A DNA stretch of 63,224 nt from Bacillota bacterium (GCA_016278515.1 JADQBR010000045.1:1-63224); one strand, 5' to 3'; positions 53,643-62,885 are shown, numbered from the stretch's first letter. A program made the numbers and translations. Notes: a model not told the origin generated them from the letters alone.

Positions 53643-55031
53643 TTAGAGGTTATCCGAACACTCATTATATGCAGCACTTACACTTTCTGCTTTAACAAAC
53701 CGTCCTTGACCGGCAGTACCAATAAATTCGCCATTGTGATATATTAAGTTGCCTCGAAGAATTGTGGTCTCGGGATACCCCTTCACTTCCTTGCCATCAA
53801 AGGGCGTATACTTAGAAGCCGAATGCAGCTTTCGTCCATCAAGCACAACCCTTTTTCCAGGATCAAAAATCACCAAATCAGCATCACTCCCCGGTTTGAT
53901 GCTTCCCTTTCGCGGGTACAGACCAAAAATCTTTGCCGGGTTAGTAGATAATAGATGCGCTAAATAACACGGATCAAAACGATCTCCGTTTACTCCATAA
54001 TTATATAGCAAGGGTAACATGGTTTCACTACCGGGAATACCTGGAATCGTCGTAAAACAATCCTTACCTAATGCTTTTTGTTCTAAAGTATACGCACAGT
54101 GATCAGTGGCCACTACCTGTAATGTACCGTCAATTATTGACTGCCATAATAAATCTTGGTTACCCTTAGGGCGAAGCGGCGGCGTCATAATATAAGGCCG
54201 AGGGTCCTTTCGGGCATAAAGACTGTCATCCAGCAATAAATAATGAGGACAAGTTTCCCCCAAAACTTTTTGCCCGGCCTTTTGGGCCTCCGCAATTCTC
54301 CTGGCTCCCTGTCCGCTTGACACATGAACAAAATAGATGGGGACTCCCACTCTTCGGGCAGTTTCCAATACACCGCAAATGGCTTGTTCCTCAGCTTTCG
54401 CCGGCCGGCTCTCGCCGTGTCTAGCCGGCGAAATTTCCCCTTTTTCTTCTAAATCAATGTGTATTTTCTCAACCAAGGAATCATCTTCGGCGTGGACAGT
54501 GACCAGCATATTATGAGACGTTACATCGGCCAAGAGTGCTTCCAAATCTTTTTCCGGCAAACGCTGGTTATAAGTGGTAAATATTTTCAGGCTTTCAATT
54601 CCCAATTCTTTCAGGAGTGCCAACTGTGGTTTCATTTTCTCATCCCAACGGTGAATAACCATGTGAACAGTATAGTCAATCAATGCTTTTCCATCAGCTT
54701 CGGCCAGCCGCTGTTTTGCTCCATTAACCAGTGGCTTCCCAGACAAAGGATCGGCATAATCTATGCAGGTTGTCACACCGCCGCAGGCTGCTGAAAGAGT
54801 TCCTTCTTCCCAACCATCTGCAGTAACTGCCCCTTTTGTAACCAAGCCGTAATGGGTATGGGCGTCTATAACGCCTGGGAAAACCAATTTTCCTGCGGCA
54901 TCCAGCACTCTATCAGCCTTATCCGTTGGGAAAACTCCTATTGCTTCGATTCTTCCAGCGCAAACAGCTAGATCAGCCTTAATTAAACCCTTTTCTGTCA
55001 CCAGACTACCATTTTTAATCAACAAATCCAC
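53643..55031 (-). CDS. hyuA: Dihydropyrimidinase/hydantoinase-like cyclic amidohydrolase (YgeZ/HyuA type)
   Basis: Opens cyclic amide or ureide rings. The 462-residue protein shows PGVIDAHTHYGL (about residues 51-62) with the HxH metal pair, the carbamylated-lysine position in SLKIFTTYN (about 145-153), VTVHAED (about 177-183), YFVHVSSGQGA (about 232-242) and the Asp in ATDHCAYT (about 309-316). The GTG start at 55031 is set by AAAGGAGA 7 bases upstream. In a purine island the probable substrate is a pyrimidine or imidazole-type ring intermediate rather than dihydrouracil. Confidence 0.9.
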   Translation of the reverse strand: MDLLIKNGSLVTEKGLIKADLAVCAGRIEAIGVFPTDKADRVLDAAGKLVFPGVIDAHTHYGLVTKGAVTADGWEEGTLSAACGGVTTCIDYADPLSGKPLVNGAKQRLAEADGKALIDYTVHMVIHRWDEKMKPQLALLKELGIESLKIFTTYNQRLPEKDLEALLADVTSHNMLVTVHAEDDSLVEKIHIDLEEKGEISPARHGESRPAKAEEQAICGVLETARRVGVPIYFVHVSSGQGARRIAEAQKAGQKVLGETCPHYLLLDDSLYARKDPRPYIMTPPLRPKGNQDLLWQSIIDGTLQVVATDHCAYTLEQKALGKDCFTTIPGIPGSETMLPLLYNYGVNGDRFDPCYLAHLLSTNPAKIFGLYPRKGSIKPGSDADLVIFDPGKRVVLDGRKLHSASKYTPFDGKEVKGYPETTILRGNLIYHNGEFIGTAGQGRFVKAESVSAAYNECSDNL

Positions 55032-55048
55032 AATGGGCTCTCCTTTCA

Positions 55049-56284
55049 CTACCCTCGTTCGGAAAGGGCCTTTACTAATAAATCCATATCCGGAGGTACC
55101 TTGATAGGTTCACTCACCGCACGAATAGCATTCTGTACGTCTTTTAGACCGTTGCCCGTCACAACAAAAGCAACGCTTTCATCTTGGTCGATAATTCCTT
55201 CCGCTACCGCTTTTTGAATTCCCGCCAATCCGGTCACTCCGGCAGGTTCTCCGAAAACACCGGTTGTGCTGCCTAAAAGACGCATAGCCTCAAGTATCTG
55301 AGTATCGCTAACATTAATCATCGTACCATGAGAGTCTCTGATGGCCCTTAGTGCTTTATCTGGATTACGGGGCACACCGACTGCAATACTATCAGCCAGA
55401 GTATTTTCTTCTGAAGGTCGGATTGGTTCATTATTGACAAATGCTGTTGTAATCGGGCAGCAACCCTCAGCCTGAACCCCCAGCACTTTTGGCAGACGGT
55501 CGATGAAACCGGTTTCGTACAAATCAACCAGGCCCTTCCAAGCACCTCCAATGGTGCACCCGTCTCCGACGGATAACACAATCCAATCGGGAACATGCCA
55601 ATTCAATTGTTCACAAAGCTCCATAGAGACAGTCTTTTTACCCTCAACCATGTACGGATTTATGCCGGCGTTACGATTATACCAACCCCAGCGGTCAATT
55701 GCCTCAGCCGACAGCTTAAAGGCATCCTCATAAGAGCCTTGAACACTAACCACCGTGGCACCAAATACTAATAGCTGGGCTATTTTTCCTTCAGGCGCCC
55801 TGCCGGGAACAAAGATATAACTCTTCAATCCCACCGAGGCTGCATTACCGGCCAGCGATGAAGCTGCATTACCGGTAGACGAACAAGCAATGGTATCGGC
55901 ACCGGTTTCAACTGCTTTAGCCACTGCTACTGCCGAAGCTCTGTCTTTAAGAGATGCAGTAGGATTTAAACCATCATCCTTAACATATAATGTTTTTAGC
56001 CCTATCACATCAGCTAAGCGTTCAGCATTATAGACAGGCGTCCAACCCACTCTTAACGGCGGGATTGTTTCCGGTATTATAGGCATCCAAGGCAAATAGC
56101 GCCACATAGAGTAATTTTGATTGTTTTTAAGTTTTTCTTTTGAAACATTAGCCGAAATAGCTTTGTAATCGTAGATAACATCAAGAATGCCTTCACTGCC
56201 GCAGCTTGGGCAAGTATAACTATCAGGCATCGCCGGATAGGTCTTACCACATTTAAGGCATTCTAAATTTTTTACATAAGACAT
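55049..56284 (-). CDS. Threonine-synthase-like PLP lyase with N-terminal zinc ribbon
   Basis: A 411-residue fold-type II PLP enzyme. Four cysteines, LECLKCG and CPSCG (about residues 8-29), form a small zinc-ribbon. The PLP lysine lies in PTASLKDRAS (about 109-118), the phosphate loop in SSTGNAASS (about 135-143), and a Ser/Gly C-terminal site at VVTGNGLKD (about 383-391). It looks like ThrC, but sits between the fused xanthine dehydrogenase and the hydantoinase, where E. coli and Clostridia carry the diaminopropionate ammonia-lyase YgeX. It may take over that eliminating step; true threonine synthase is the alternative. Confidence 0.82.
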   Translation of the reverse strand: MSYVKNLECLKCGKTYPAMPDSYTCPSCGSEGILDVIYDYKAISANVSKEKLKNNQNYSMWRYLPWMPIIPETIPPLRVGWTPVYNAERLADVIGLKTLYVKDDGLNPTASLKDRASAVAVAKAVETGADTIACSSTGNAASSLAGNAASVGLKSYIFVPGRAPEGKIAQLLVFGATVVSVQGSYEDAFKLSAEAIDRWGWYNRNAGINPYMVEGKKTVSMELCEQLNWHVPDWIVLSVGDGCTIGGAWKGLVDLYETGFIDRLPKVLGVQAEGCCPITTAFVNNEPIRPSEENTLADSIAVGVPRNPDKALRAIRDSHGTMINVSDTQILEAMRLLGSTTGVFGEPAGVTGLAGIQKAVAEGIIDQDESVAFVVTGNGLKDVQNAIRAVSEPIKVPPDMDLLVKALSERG

Positions 56285-56290
56285 CTTTGT

Positions 56291-58855
56291 TCACCTCCTA
56301 TTTCGTTTATACGGTGTATTTTCTAAAGGTAAAGATAACCTTCTTTCACCATCCCAAACGCGATATGCATTGGCCACTGCCGCTGCTGTCGGAATTGTGG
56401 CAATCTCACCAATTCCCTTTGCGCCGTAGGCATACTCCAAGTCGCCGCCTTCATGGATCAACACCTCAATTTTAGGCGTCTCGTTCGCTTTCCAAAGTCC
56501 CAGGGAGGCCATTTTTTGCTGCTTTGGAACACCACGTTCAGTAGCAAAATCTTCCCGCAGAGCATAGCCCAATCCCATGACTACAGCTCCTTCTATTTGA
56601 CCTTCGAGGGAAAGCGGATTTAGTGCCTTACCCACATCATGGGAAGCTAGCACTTTTTCCAACCTACCTTCTTCATTAAGAACCACTACTTGCGTGGCAA
56701 AGCCATAGGCAATATGAGTGATAGGATCTTCTTTTTCACTGGTTAGGCTGTCTGTGACTCCCTCAAATTCCGCATCAAAGTCCATTCCTTCCAATGCTAA
56801 CAAGTTCCCGTCACCCATGGCATCTTTCACTTTCACCGCTGCACGGCGTACAGCTTCCCCGGTAAAGAGGCTTTGACGAGAGGCAGTAGTGGTACCTGAT
56901 GCCGGTGTAGAACCGCTGTCCGCTATACGAATCTCTACTAGTTTAGCCGGCAAACCGGAAGTCTGGCAAAAAATCTGTAATAATGTTACCGCCAGGCCCT
57001 GTCCAATACAGGCTGCCCCTGTTCCAAGAATAACTTTTCCATCTTTAATATCCACTTTCACTCGGCCAACGTCCGGCGTACCTACGCCAAGTCCAATACT
57101 CTTCATTCCGCAGGCAATACCTACATGAGGATTTTCTTTACAAACCTCCCGCACTGCTTCAAGAGTCTTTTTCAAACCTACGTTATTATCAATCTTTTGT
57201 CCCGTAGCCAGCCTATCCCCTGGTTCCAATGCGTTGCGATAGCGAATTTCCCAAGGGTCAATGCCAACAAGTTCCGCCAATTGATCCATTTGACTTTCAT
57301 TGGCAAAAGCAGCTTGGGGCACACCAAAACCCCTAAACGCTCCTGCCGGAGGGTTATTAGTATATATAGCAGACCCCTCAATTTCCAGATTATCTATTTT
57401 ATAAGGTCCAGTTGCGTGGGTGCAGGCTCTTTCAAGTACTTGGGCACCCATGGATGCGTAAGCACCGGTATCTGCAAGTATCCGTGCCTTTAGTCCCGTC
57501 AATCTTCCGTCGGCATCCACCCCGGTTGTCATTTCAATCTTCATGGCGTGTCTTTTCGGATGTACCATAAGACTCTCCCGGCGACTGAGTGTTAACTTGA
57601 CCGGCCGTTTAGTCTTCCATGCCAGCAGCGCCGCATGATGTTGAACGCTTAAATCTTCTTTTCCACCGAAAGCGCCTCCCACGAAACAATTGACAACTCT
57701 CAGTTTCTCAGGCTCAATATTAAGAATTTCCGCAGCCTGATGTTGATCCTCAAAAACGCTTTGTGTACCGACATAAATTGTCATCTCTTGGTCCTTTGGT
57801 ACCGCAACAGCACTTTCCGGTTCTAAGAATGCGTGCTCAGTGAATGGAACCTCATAAGTACAACTTACCAGATGAGCAGAATCATTAAGAGCAGTCTCAA
57901 CGTCTCCACGTTTTAAACTGGTAGTGCTTAAAATGTTTCCTTTCGGGTGGAGTGCAGGAGCACCCTCTTTAATTGCAGACTCTACGTCAGTAACAGGCTC
58001 AAGTTCTTTGTATGCCATTTTAATTGCCTGTACTGCCATTGCAGCAGCTTCCGGCGTCTCGGCAGCCACTAATGCAAGAGCATCCCCCACATAATGCGTC
58101 TCACAACCCACCTCAATTAGAGTAGGCCAATCCTTAAATATTAGGCCATGATTACGGCTGCCGGGAATGTCTTTAGCAGTTAAAACAGCTGCCACACCCG
58201 GCATCTTCTCTGCTTCTGAAATGTCTATGGAAATTATCTTTGCTCTGGCGGCCGGGCTTCTTAATACAGCGCCATAAAGCATATTTGGAAAGGACAAGTC
58301 ATCGGCAAAGACTGCTTTTCCGGCAGTTTTTTCATAAGCATCCCGGCGTGGGTACCGTTCGCCTATCCGTGGCTCCGGCAATGGGCCAAACTTCTCTTCT
58401 CCGCGCATAGCGCGCCCTGTCAGCTCTACCGCATCAATTATTTTTTGATAACCGGTACAGCGGCAAAGGTTTTTGCGTAGATTCTTAGCTATTTCTTCCC
58501 GGGTCGGACTGGGATTCTGATCCAAAATTCCTTTGGCGGAAATAACCATGCCGGGCGTACAGAAACCGCATTGAACTGCGCCTGCTCTGGCAAACGCCTC
58601 AGTATAGATTGTAAGTTCCTCTGCTTCAATGCCCTCAACTGTCACAACCGGTTTATCTCCAAGTTTCTTAAGAGAAAGACTGCATGATTGACGTGTCTTT
58701 CCGTCAACTAGCACCATACAGGCACCGCAGACGCCCTCATTACAGCCATTCTTAACAGAAGTAATTTTTAAATGCTGTCTCAACACGGTCAATAAAGTGG
58801 TTTCAGGACTGACATCAAGTTCAAACTGCTGGTTATTTACATTTACGGACACCAT
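56291..58855 (-). CDS. Selenium-dependent-type xanthine dehydrogenase, fused [2Fe-2S]-Moco chain (XdhD-like)
   Basis: An 854-residue single chain: two [2Fe-2S] clusters at the N-terminus (GCNEGVCGACMV and QSC, about residues 38-61; QCGFCTPGM and CRCTGYQ, about 97-140), then a full catalytic part with CFVGGAFGGKEDLSVQHHAAL (about 395-415), PAGAFRGFGVPQAAF (about 511-525), GTTTASRQSLFTGEAV (about 645-660) and GAKGIGEIATIPTAAAV (about 814-830). Size and fusion match the family annotated as selenium-dependent xanthine dehydrogenase and E. coli XdhD. No FAD subunit is attached, so another protein such as YgfK may accept the electrons. First gene behind the second purine riboswitch. Confidence 0.92.
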   Translation of the reverse strand: MVSVNVNNQQFELDVSPETTLLTVLRQHLKITSVKNGCNEGVCGACMVLVDGKTRQSCSLSLKKLGDKPVVTVEGIEAEELTIYTEAFARAGAVQCGFCTPGMVISAKGILDQNPSPTREEIAKNLRKNLCRCTGYQKIIDAVELTGRAMRGEEKFGPLPEPRIGERYPRRDAYEKTAGKAVFADDLSFPNMLYGAVLRSPAARAKIISIDISEAEKMPGVAAVLTAKDIPGSRNHGLIFKDWPTLIEVGCETHYVGDALALVAAETPEAAAMAVQAIKMAYKELEPVTDVESAIKEGAPALHPKGNILSTTSLKRGDVETALNDSAHLVSCTYEVPFTEHAFLEPESAVAVPKDQEMTIYVGTQSVFEDQHQAAEILNIEPEKLRVVNCFVGGAFGGKEDLSVQHHAALLAWKTKRPVKLTLSRRESLMVHPKRHAMKIEMTTGVDADGRLTGLKARILADTGAYASMGAQVLERACTHATGPYKIDNLEIEGSAIYTNNPPAGAFRGFGVPQAAFANESQMDQLAELVGIDPWEIRYRNALEPGDRLATGQKIDNNVGLKKTLEAVREVCKENPHVGIACGMKSIGLGVGTPDVGRVKVDIKDGKVILGTGAACIGQGLAVTLLQIFCQTSGLPAKLVEIRIADSGSTPASGTTTASRQSLFTGEAVRRAAVKVKDAMGDGNLLALEGMDFDAEFEGVTDSLTSEKEDPITHIAYGFATQVVVLNEEGRLEKVLASHDVGKALNPLSLEGQIEGAVVMGLGYALREDFATERGVPKQQKMASLGLWKANETPKIEVLIHEGGDLEYAYGAKGIGEIATIPTAAAVANAYRVWDGERRLSLPLENTPYKRNRR

Positions 58856-58962
58856 TATTTTTTCACCTCAGTTTACTCGGGGTTTACCCCTGATAAGACG
58901 TCTCCTTGATATGTGTTCAAAGGCCTCCGAAACAAAATAAGTGTTAAAACTTTCCGAATATC

Positions 58963-59014
58963 AAATAAAATGCCCGACTAAAACCAGGAGTCCCCTCCAA
59001 GTTCGTAGTCGGGC
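58963..59014 (-). terminator. Riboswitch-controlled terminator before the fused xanthine dehydrogenase
   Basis: On the minus strand GCCCGACT pairs with AGTCGGGC, extended by AAC.TGGAG/CTCC.GGTT with one mismatch, followed by ATTTTATTT. The 5' arm contains the P3 and P1 3' strands of the purine aptamer, so termination and ligand binding exclude each other. Confidence 0.92.
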
Positions 59015-59068
59015 AATTTCCGGTTGCCTGGTAGAAACTCCCACACCGTATTTGCAGGGATATACGAA
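59002..59068 (-). promoter_or_regulatory. Guanine-class purine riboswitch, predicted ON switch (fused XDH operon)
   Basis: Minus-strand aptamer: P1 TTCGTA/TACGAA, P2 CCC(T)GCA/TGTGGG with loop AATACGG, conserved GTTTCTACC, P3 GGCAA/TTGCC with loop CCGGAAA, and ACTAC before P1 closes. The specificity base is C, so guanine, hypoxanthine or xanthine is expected as ligand. Sequence differs from the other copy in stems but keeps the core. The 300-base gap around it contains only this element and AT-rich sequence with a TTGAAA box near 59120. Confidence 0.94.
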
Positions 59069-59155
59069 AAGTAAAATAAAATCCTGTAGGGGCTTTCGAA
59101 AGACTCTATTTAAGCAGTATTTCAAGCACACATTGTTATCATAGACTAGTCTGCA

Positions 59156-60520
59156 TTAGCCTCTACGGTTTTTAATTTTTTTATTATATTCCTCCGTTAA
59201 AGCATATTCTTTCTCCCAAAATTCCGGATCTTTCATGCTGTCAAGGTATTCTTGGCTGTAACCGAAAGGCAGCCAATCTTGCTCCTTTTGCTTAAAAAGC
59301 TGTTCCTTAACATCCGCTCTCCGGTAATCATAAACATCTTGATCGTCGGCCTTAAGGAAAATATCATTTGCCCAGCGTTTTAATACTTCATCAGAAAGCT
59401 CTAATTCTCGACATTCTAGATCTTCCAGGACGGAAGGATACCGATCAAAACCATCTGTGGCGACGGTAACAACGTTATCGTCAGGTCCAAGACGTAAATG
59501 TTTGGCCATCTTAATAGCACCGAGGATATTACAAATACCGGAAACCCCAAACAAGTTCTTCATACTTTCAGCTACTTCTCTCTTAACTCCCATGCTCACT
59601 AATGTTTCAGTACCATCTTGAATTAATTTCAGACCCTTAACAGTGTCATCATCAGGAATTAAAGTGACAAAATCAGTGGTCAGGAGATTATGAATTAATG
59701 TACACATCTTATCTCCAATTCCTTCGATGCGGTGTTGTCCGCGACCGCCGTTAGCCAACGTGGAACATTCATAAGGCTCAAGGGCTGTAATCTTAGCCTC
59801 AGGGAAGGCCTTCTTAATCTCATCTCCAGCTGAAATAGTGCCGGCGGATCCTGGAGCAGAAGTAAAACAGGCTATTCTTCCGTTACCAATGCCCTTTACG
59901 GCTTCAATTGCCGAATTCCCGGTCACATAACGGTGGAAACGGTAGTTAGGCATTAGTTCGAACTGGGCCAGAGGTTTATTCTTAGGATCCTTCTTCAGTT
60001 CATAGGTCCTTTGCAGTGTTAAAATAACATCAGATTCGGTGCCAGGCGTTAAATCCAGCTCTGCTCCGTACTTCTGAATGCGTTCGTATCGTTCTTTGCT
60101 CATGTTGTCCGGCATAATAACAACAGCTTTATAGCCCATTAGGTTACAAATGTAAGAAACACCAATGCCAAAGTTACCCGTTGACGGCCCTAAGATAGTA
60201 TGTTCACCCGGTACAATATCTCCATCCACACAACCTTCGATCAATGTTGCATACGCCGGCCCAACCTTATGAGAACCGGAGGGAAAATAAGTACCCAACA
60301 TAACCACAATATTAGCGTCTACTCCTGTCAATTCCTTTGGAAGAACTATTTTTCTTACTTGGTTCTCTTCATCCTTCCACGTAATGTTAAAAAGGTTTAT
60401 GGCATCAAGCTCATTTTCCTTTAAAGCCTTAACAGCTTTTTCTCTTACCTCCGGATCAATCCTTTCCGGATAAAGCATTTCTTCATAGGTCGGCCCGAAA
60501 GGCACTTTTACATCTGACAT
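59156..60520 (-). CDS. Cysteine-synthase-like PLP-dependent enzyme
   Basis: A 454-residue fold-type II PLP protein. The PLP lysine is in YFPSGSHKVGPAYA (about residues 76-89), the phosphate-binding loop is GPSTGNFGIGVSY (about 110-122), and the distal phosphate-contact region is SAPGSAGTISAGDEI (about 219-233). It is about 130-150 residues longer than CysK, with an N-terminal lead and a C-terminal extension (about 360-454) rich in charged residues. I do not know a characterised member. Together with the ThrC-like gene it is one of two candidates for an ammonia-lyase or C-N lyase step in purine-nitrogen release. It has its own start region, upstream of the riboswitch. Confidence 0.78.
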   Translation of the reverse strand: MSDVKVPFGPTYEEMLYPERIDPEVREKAVKALKENELDAINLFNITWKDEENQVRKIVLPKELTGVDANIVVMLGTYFPSGSHKVGPAYATLIEGCVDGDIVPGEHTILGPSTGNFGIGVSYICNLMGYKAVVIMPDNMSKERYERIQKYGAELDLTPGTESDVILTLQRTYELKKDPKNKPLAQFELMPNYRFHRYVTGNSAIEAVKGIGNGRIACFTSAPGSAGTISAGDEIKKAFPEAKITALEPYECSTLANGGRGQHRIEGIGDKMCTLIHNLLTTDFVTLIPDDDTVKGLKLIQDGTETLVSMGVKREVAESMKNLFGVSGICNILGAIKMAKHLRLGPDDNVVTVATDGFDRYPSVLEDLECRELELSDEVLKRWANDIFLKADDQDVYDYRRADVKEQLFKQKEQDWLPFGYSQEYLDSMKDPEFWEKEYALTEEYNKKIKNRRG

Positions 60521-60646
60521 ACTGTATTCCTCCCTAAATATTCTTATAATATTGTTAATAATACTATAGCGTGAAATTGTTGAAATTGTTGGTTAGTTGG
60601 CAAGGATTCCGTTTTCAACTTTACGCTCTCTGATAGATCTTGCTTC

Positions 60647-61183
60647 CTAAAACATAGGCGGTGTAATGGCAGAAAGATAAACCAATTCACTATCGCCGCA
60701 GCTAATCAATTGATGAGGCAGCGAAGCGAAGTAATAAATACTATCCCCTTCTTCCAATAAGTACTCTTCATTTCCAACTATCACCTTCATCGAACCCTCA
60801 AGCACCAGAATACATTCTTCACCCGGGTGCCCAGCCGGTTTCTCTACACTGCAAGCGCCCGCAGCCAACCGGCCAATCATCAATTCCATTTGTCTATTAA
60901 GATCCGGCGAGAGCAATTCGTAGATAAGATTAGATTTAGGTAATTTTAAAACCTTACGCTCATCTTTTCTGACAACAGGATTGAATTTCTTATCATCCAT
61001 TAAGAAAAAGAAAATTGGCACACCCAACGCCTCGGCAATATTGCGTAGGGATGTAATAGACGGTTCGGCTAAATCTCTTTCTAATTGACTTAAAAAACTT
61101 GCCGTCAAATTTGTTTTTTCGGCCAGTTCTTTTAAGCTCAGTCCTTGACTTGAGCGTATACTACGGATTTTTCCTCCAATCAA
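60647..61183 (-). CDS. XRE-family regulator with cupin domain
   Basis: A 178-residue repressor type: helix-turn-helix at residues about 5-60 (GLSLKELAEKTNLTASFLSQLERDLAEPSITSLRNIAEALGV) and a C-terminal cupin (about 108-175, with HPGEECILVLEGSMKVIVGNEEYLLEEGDSIYY). Related proteins such as PuuR sense small catabolites. The TTG start is supported by GGGAGGAG 6 bases upstream. It is divergent from the xanthine/uracil-type permease, with 259 bases between, and is likely to control that permease and perhaps the PLP gene downstream. Confidence 0.9.
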   Translation of the reverse strand: MIGGKIRSIRSSQGLSLKELAEKTNLTASFLSQLERDLAEPSITSLRNIAEALGVPIFFFLMDDKKFNPVVRKDERKVLKLPKSNLIYELLSPDLNRQMELMIGRLAAGACSVEKPAGHPGEECILVLEGSMKVIVGNEEYLLEEGDSIYYFASLPHQLISCGDSELVYLSAITPPMF

Positions 61184-61442
61184 TCCAACTCCTCCCTTCC
61201 TAAAGAGATAATGGTTTACCTCTGTTTAATAAAAGTTAAGTAATGAATAATAATTTAAACCATGTTTTACATCTTGTAAGATTACTTCGGCATTTAAATA
61301 TTGAATCCTTCTCTGAAACTTAAAATATTGAAGTAAATTTTAACCACATCAAACTTTTTTCTGAAAATTTGCAGGAATTTAAGAGATTATAGGGAATTGT
61401 GTCGATAAGTTTAATGAAAATTAATAAAAGGGGGAAAATTAA

Positions 61443-62786
61443 ATGGAAATTGAAAAGCAAGGTATATCTCAAGGTTTTATTACCCCAGTGTACGATGTTG
61501 AAGACAAACCACCACTTAAAGAAGCGGTCCCTTTAGGCCTTCAACACGTACTAGCAATGTTTGCCGGAAATATTACTGTTCCAATTATTATCGCGGGCGC
61601 TCTAGGATTAGGGACAGGAGAGACTGGTTTTCTTATCCAAATGGCCATGTTCGTCGCTGGTCTGGCAACACTTTTACAGACCATCTCTATAGGTCGTGTC
61701 GGAGGCAAGCTTCCTATTGTGATGGGTACAAGTTTCGGTTTTGTACCGACGTCTATCGCCATTGGCGGCCAATTTGGTATAGCAGGCATCCTGGGTGCTT
61801 CTTTTGTTGCCGGGTGGTTCGAAGTAGTTTTGGGTTATTTTTTGAAGCCTCTTCGCAAATGGTTTCCCCCGTTAGTGACGGGAACAGTGGTTTTAACAAT
61901 CGGTTTATCTCTCCTGCCGGTTGGTATAAATTATGCCGCCGGTGGCGTAGGGGCTGAGGATTTCGGCGCATTTCATAATCTATTTTTAGCAGGTTTAGTG
62001 TTAATAATCACCGTTGTTTTAAACCAATATGGAAAAGGCATTTGGAGTCAGGCATCTATTCTGATAGGAATGATAGTTGGTTATTTGATAGCTATTCCAA
62101 TGGGATTAGTAAGCTTTGCCAGTGTAGCATCTGCTTCTTGGTTTGAGTTTCCTAGACCGTTTGCTTTTGGCATGGAATTTCATCTTTCAGCGATTTTCGC
62201 CATGCTTATCCTTTATATTGTAACCACAGTAGAGACTGTTGGTGACATCTCCGGTATCACCATGGGAGGTGCGGGGCGTGAAGCAACGGACCGCGAGCTC
62301 TCCGGTGGAGTAATGGCAGACGGTGTAGGAAGCATTTTTGCTGCAGTTTTCAACGCACTTCCTAACACTTCTTTCAGTCAAAACGTTGGATTAGTTTCGT
62401 TTACTGGTGTCATGAGCCGCTATGTTGTCAGCATCGGCGCTCTCTTTCTAGTAGCTGCCGGCTTTATACCAAAGCTTGGTGCTGTTTTAGCAGTTATGCC
62501 TCAAGCTGTTCTGGGTGGGGGCGCAATCATCATGTTTGCTACTATTGCAACTTCCGGCATAGTACTTATCAGTAGTTCGGACCTTAACAGACGTAATCTT
62601 TTGGTGGTGGCAGTATCCCTAGGACTCGGTTTAGGGTTAGGCCAGGTCCCGGATGCTTTACAATACCTTCCGAATTCTGTTAATTTAATTTTTAGTGGTT
62701 CCGGAATTACAGTTAGCTGTCTTGTTGCTCTTTTATTAAATTCGGTTTTACCAAAGGAAACCTCAAAATCAGTAAATGATGCGTAA
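61443..62786 (+). CDS. NCS2 family xanthine/uracil-type permease
   Basis: A 447-residue permease with about 14 helices, of the UraA/PbuX/UacT branch. PLGLQHVLAMFAGNITVPIII (about residues 31-51) is the helix-1 signature, GTSFGFVPTSIAIGG (about 95-109) the third-helix site, VETVGDISGITMGGAGREATDRELSGGVMADG (about 262-293) the substrate-binding helix 8 with its Glu, and NTSFSQNVGLVSFTGVMSR (about 306-324) the helix-10 motif. AAAGGGGGAAAATTAA precedes the ATG. Likely substrate is xanthine, urate or uracil; the setting favours xanthine or urate. Confidence 0.93.
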   Translation: MEIEKQGISQGFITPVYDVEDKPPLKEAVPLGLQHVLAMFAGNITVPIIIAGALGLGTGETGFLIQMAMFVAGLATLLQTISIGRVGGKLPIVMGTSFGFVPTSIAIGGQFGIAGILGASFVAGWFEVVLGYFLKPLRKWFPPLVTGTVVLTIGLSLLPVGINYAAGGVGAEDFGAFHNLFLAGLVLIITVVLNQYGKGIWSQASILIGMIVGYLIAIPMGLVSFASVASASWFEFPRPFAFGMEFHLSAIFAMLILYIVTTVETVGDISGITMGGAGREATDRELSGGVMADGVGSIFAAVFNALPNTSFSQNVGLVSFTGVMSRYVVSIGALFLVAAGFIPKLGAVLAVMPQAVLGGGAIIMFATIATSGIVLISSSDLNRRNLLVVAVSLGLGLGLGQVPDALQYLPNSVNLIFSGSGITVSCLVALLLNSVLPKETSKSVNDA

Positions 62787-62827
62787 ATAATACTGATTTT
62801 TTTGTACCACTGTTTAATGAAGCTTAA

Positions 62828-62885
62828 CATAAGACCCCTTTTCAAGGCAAACACGCAACGCGTCCTTCGATAAAGGGGTCTTATG
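62828..62885 (+). terminator. Strong hairpin behind the permease
   Basis: A 14-bp perfect stem (CATAAGACCCCTTT and its complement) with a 30-base loop; the trailing TATTTC is only weakly T-rich, so termination strength is uncertain. Confidence 0.65.
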
